Source: DATBFG01 sp036558645
GTDB taxonomy: Bacteria; Acidobacteriota; Terriglobia; Terriglobales; Acidobacteriaceae
Direction of reading: 5' to 3'
DNA length: 50,556 bases
NCBI GenBank assembly: GCA_036558645.1
Contig: DATBFG010000027.1
Span: forward strand, 1 to 50,556
This document shows, in pieces, positions 49,495-50,556 of this stretch. A model generated the notes under the pieces. The model did not search any database, was not told the DNA's origin, and saw only the letters and a program-made list of their open reading frames with translations. How positions within the stretch are numbered: position 1 is the stretch's first letter; each line of letters begins with the position of its first letter. The translations under genes and the position numbers were made by a program.

Positions 49495-50409
49495 ATGTTA
49501 CTAGTTCTAGACGTAGGCAATACCAACACGGTGCTTGGGGTGTTCGATAAAACAGCGAAGAGCCCCAGCGAAGCTTCGGCGGATGGCACATCCCCGAAGT
49601 ACGATCTCCTTGTCGCCAACTGGCGTGTCGCAACCAATGCCACACAGACTGTTGACGAGTACGGGGTCCTCTTCCAAAACCTGTTCGCCATGGATAGCCT
49701 CGAAGTCTCCGGCGTTCACGGGATCGTAATTTCTTCTGTCGTTCCGCCTCTCGACTCCACACTGCGCCAGGTCTGCGAACGGTACTTCAAAACGAAGCCT
49801 CTGTTCATCGAGCCCGGCGTGAAGACCGGAATGCCGGTGCTGTATGAGAACCCCGCCGAAGTCGGCGCCGATCGGATTGTTAACTCGGTCGCGGCGTTCG
49901 AGAAGTACGGCGGTCCTTGCATCTCGGTGGATTTTGGAACTGCCACCACTTTCGACTGCGTTTCTGCTCGCGGGGAGTACATGGGCGGCGTCATCTGCCC
50001 CGGCATTGGCATTTCCGCAGAAGCCCTCTTCGGACGCACCGCCCGCCTGCAGCGTGTCGACATCAAGAAGCCAGCGCGCGTCATCGGCACCAACACCGTA
50101 GCTAGCATGCAATCCGGCCTCTACTACGGATACCTCGGCCTCGTCGATGGAATCCTGGAACTCTTGTTGAAAGAGATGGGCAGCGAAACGAAAGTAGTCG
50201 CCACCGGCGGTCTCGCGAGTCTGATGGGCGGAGGATCGAAATACATCAAGACTGTGGATGACCTTCTCACTCTCGAAGGTCTGCGCATCATCTGGGAGCG
50301 GAATGCTGTCGCGAGGCCCGCCCGCGATACCGCCGCAAAAGCACAAAAGCCCGCCGAGAAGCCGCCTTCCAAGCCGTGGCCGGTCAGCAAGACCAAGGCC
50401 CCCCGCTAA
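49495..50409 (+). CDS. coaX: Type III pantothenate kinase
   Basis: The protein has 304 residues beginning MLLVLDVGNTNTVLGVFD. It has the ASKHA-type phosphate motifs DVGNTN (6-11) and CISVDFGTATTFD, and the GADRIVN motif conserved in CoaX. It phosphorylates pantothenate in the first step of CoA synthesis and needs a monovalent cation in known members. The last 30 residues are a Lys/Pro/Ala-rich tail (KAQKPAEKPPSKPWPVSK), longer than usual. A repeat lies directly upstream, and a further gene starts 7 bp after the stop. Confidence 0.93.
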   Translation: MLLVLDVGNTNTVLGVFDKTAKSPSEASADGTSPKYDLLVANWRVATNATQTVDEYGVLFQNLFAMDSLEVSGVHGIVISSVVPPLDSTLRQVCERYFKTKPLFIEPGVKTGMPVLYENPAEVGADRIVNSVAAFEKYGGPCISVDFGTATTFDCVSARGEYMGGVICPGIGISAEALFGRTARLQRVDIKKPARVIGTNTVASMQSGLYYGYLGLVDGILELLLKEMGSETKVVATGGLASLMGGGSKYIKTVDDLLTLEGLRIIWERNAVARPARDTAAKAQKPAEKPPSKPWPVSKTKAPR

Positions 50410-50415
50410 CTCGTC

Positions 50416-50556
50416 GTGGAAAACTACTTCAACTACTTCACCGAAATCGAAGAGCACTTTCAGCGCCGCCGCGGCGGAATCCTGTTGCTCTCCACTCTCG
50501 ATTGGGCCCTGATCGAGACTTGGAAAGACGCAGGCATCCCACTCGAAGCCGTACTG
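50416..50556 (+). CDS. Partial conserved protein, cut by the window end
   Basis: The frame opens with GTG at 50416, 7 bp after the coaX stop, and continues to the window edge (47 codons). It begins ENYFNYFTEIEEHFQRRRGG and contains LSTLDWALIETWKDAGIPLE. I recall that start as a conserved acidobacterial protein found after coaX, but its function is unknown. Its tight spacing to coaX suggests co-transcription. Confidence 0.65.
   Translation, partial: MENYFNYFTEIEEHFQRRRGGILLLSTLDWALIETWKDAGIPLEAVL

Noticed and set aside
49507..50457. Long minus-strand ORF (316 codons) opposite coaX
   Set aside because: Antisense shadow of a well-recognised gene, with no family pattern in its translation. The same reasoning removed long antisense frames at 27986-28876, 15696-16253, 12675-13346 and 7437-8204.
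1..50556. CRISPR array, tRNA, rRNA, insertion sequence or prophage
   Set aside because: No regularly spaced direct repeats, no convincing cloverleaf or GGTTCGAATCC-type T-arm, and no transposase, integrase or structural phage gene were found.

Overview
The window reads as chromosomal DNA of a Gram-negative bacterium of the Acidobacteriota (Terriglobia / Koribacter-like type). This is inferred from moderately high GC, lipopolysaccharide-core genes, a single bifunctional Rel protein, GloVer- and HAF-repeat secreted proteins, many lone secreted or DinB/SIMPL/RidA-type genes, and TATAAT-type -10 boxes that mostly lack a good -35. No rRNA, tRNA, CRISPR array, insertion sequence or prophage gene was seen.

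Layout. 0.4-3.4 kb: a small secreted protein and an M1 aminopeptidase converge on a bidirectional terminator. 3.5-6.9 kb (minus): a cysteine-biosynthesis cluster based on a protein thiocarboxylate, in transcription order cysM, JAMM protease, ubiquitin-like carrier (CysO), and ThiF-rhodanese (MoeZ). The carrier's Gly-Gly is masked by four extra residues. 7-16.6 kb: a lineage protein, CorA, an NTF2-like protein, a HAF-repeat protein, an RNase HI with an extra C-terminal tail, a TIGR01777 epimerase, Rel, an amidohydrolase and an adenosine-deaminase-family enzyme. 16.8-24 kb: an APC permease, a small very basic protein, PcrA/UvrD helicase, SIMPL and DUF971 proteins, zinc-type L28, FKBP and RidA. 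24-27.3 kb: an Asp/Glu-racemase-family protein between two copies of a palindromic element, an ACT protein, an iodothyronine-deiodinase-like selenoprotein (in-frame TGA plus SECIS hairpin), and a radical SAM enzyme.

27.5-32.2 kb (minus): DinB, Yip1, a lone peptide-type ABC ATPase, an EamA transporter and GatB. 32.4-34.6 kb: a VOC-SpoIIE phosphatase fusion and a STAS protein that lacks the phosphorylatable Ser, with an overlooked 58-residue gene between them on the other strand. 34.8-39.2 kb: an accessory stretch with a GloVer-repeat protein, a second RidA and several small orphan membrane or secreted proteins, with a short repeat found just after several stop codons. 39.3-46.3 kb: a tightly coupled operon waaA-lpxK-rfaE1-rfaE2-waaC-ICMT-like-DUF3108 for Kdo/lipid A/heptose core assembly, diverging from a secreted protein. 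46.4-50.6 kb: a TPR protein, birA, coaX and the start of a further gene cut by the window edge.

The most notable items are the deiodinase-like selenoprotein, which normal gene calling would split in two; the masked-Gly-Gly sulfur carrier beside its JAMM protease; a recurring TATAAT-N7-ATG arrangement that implies leaderless mRNAs; a birA frame without a canonical start codon ahead of its DNA-binding domain; and several intergenic spacers whose ends are inverted copies of short low-complexity words.
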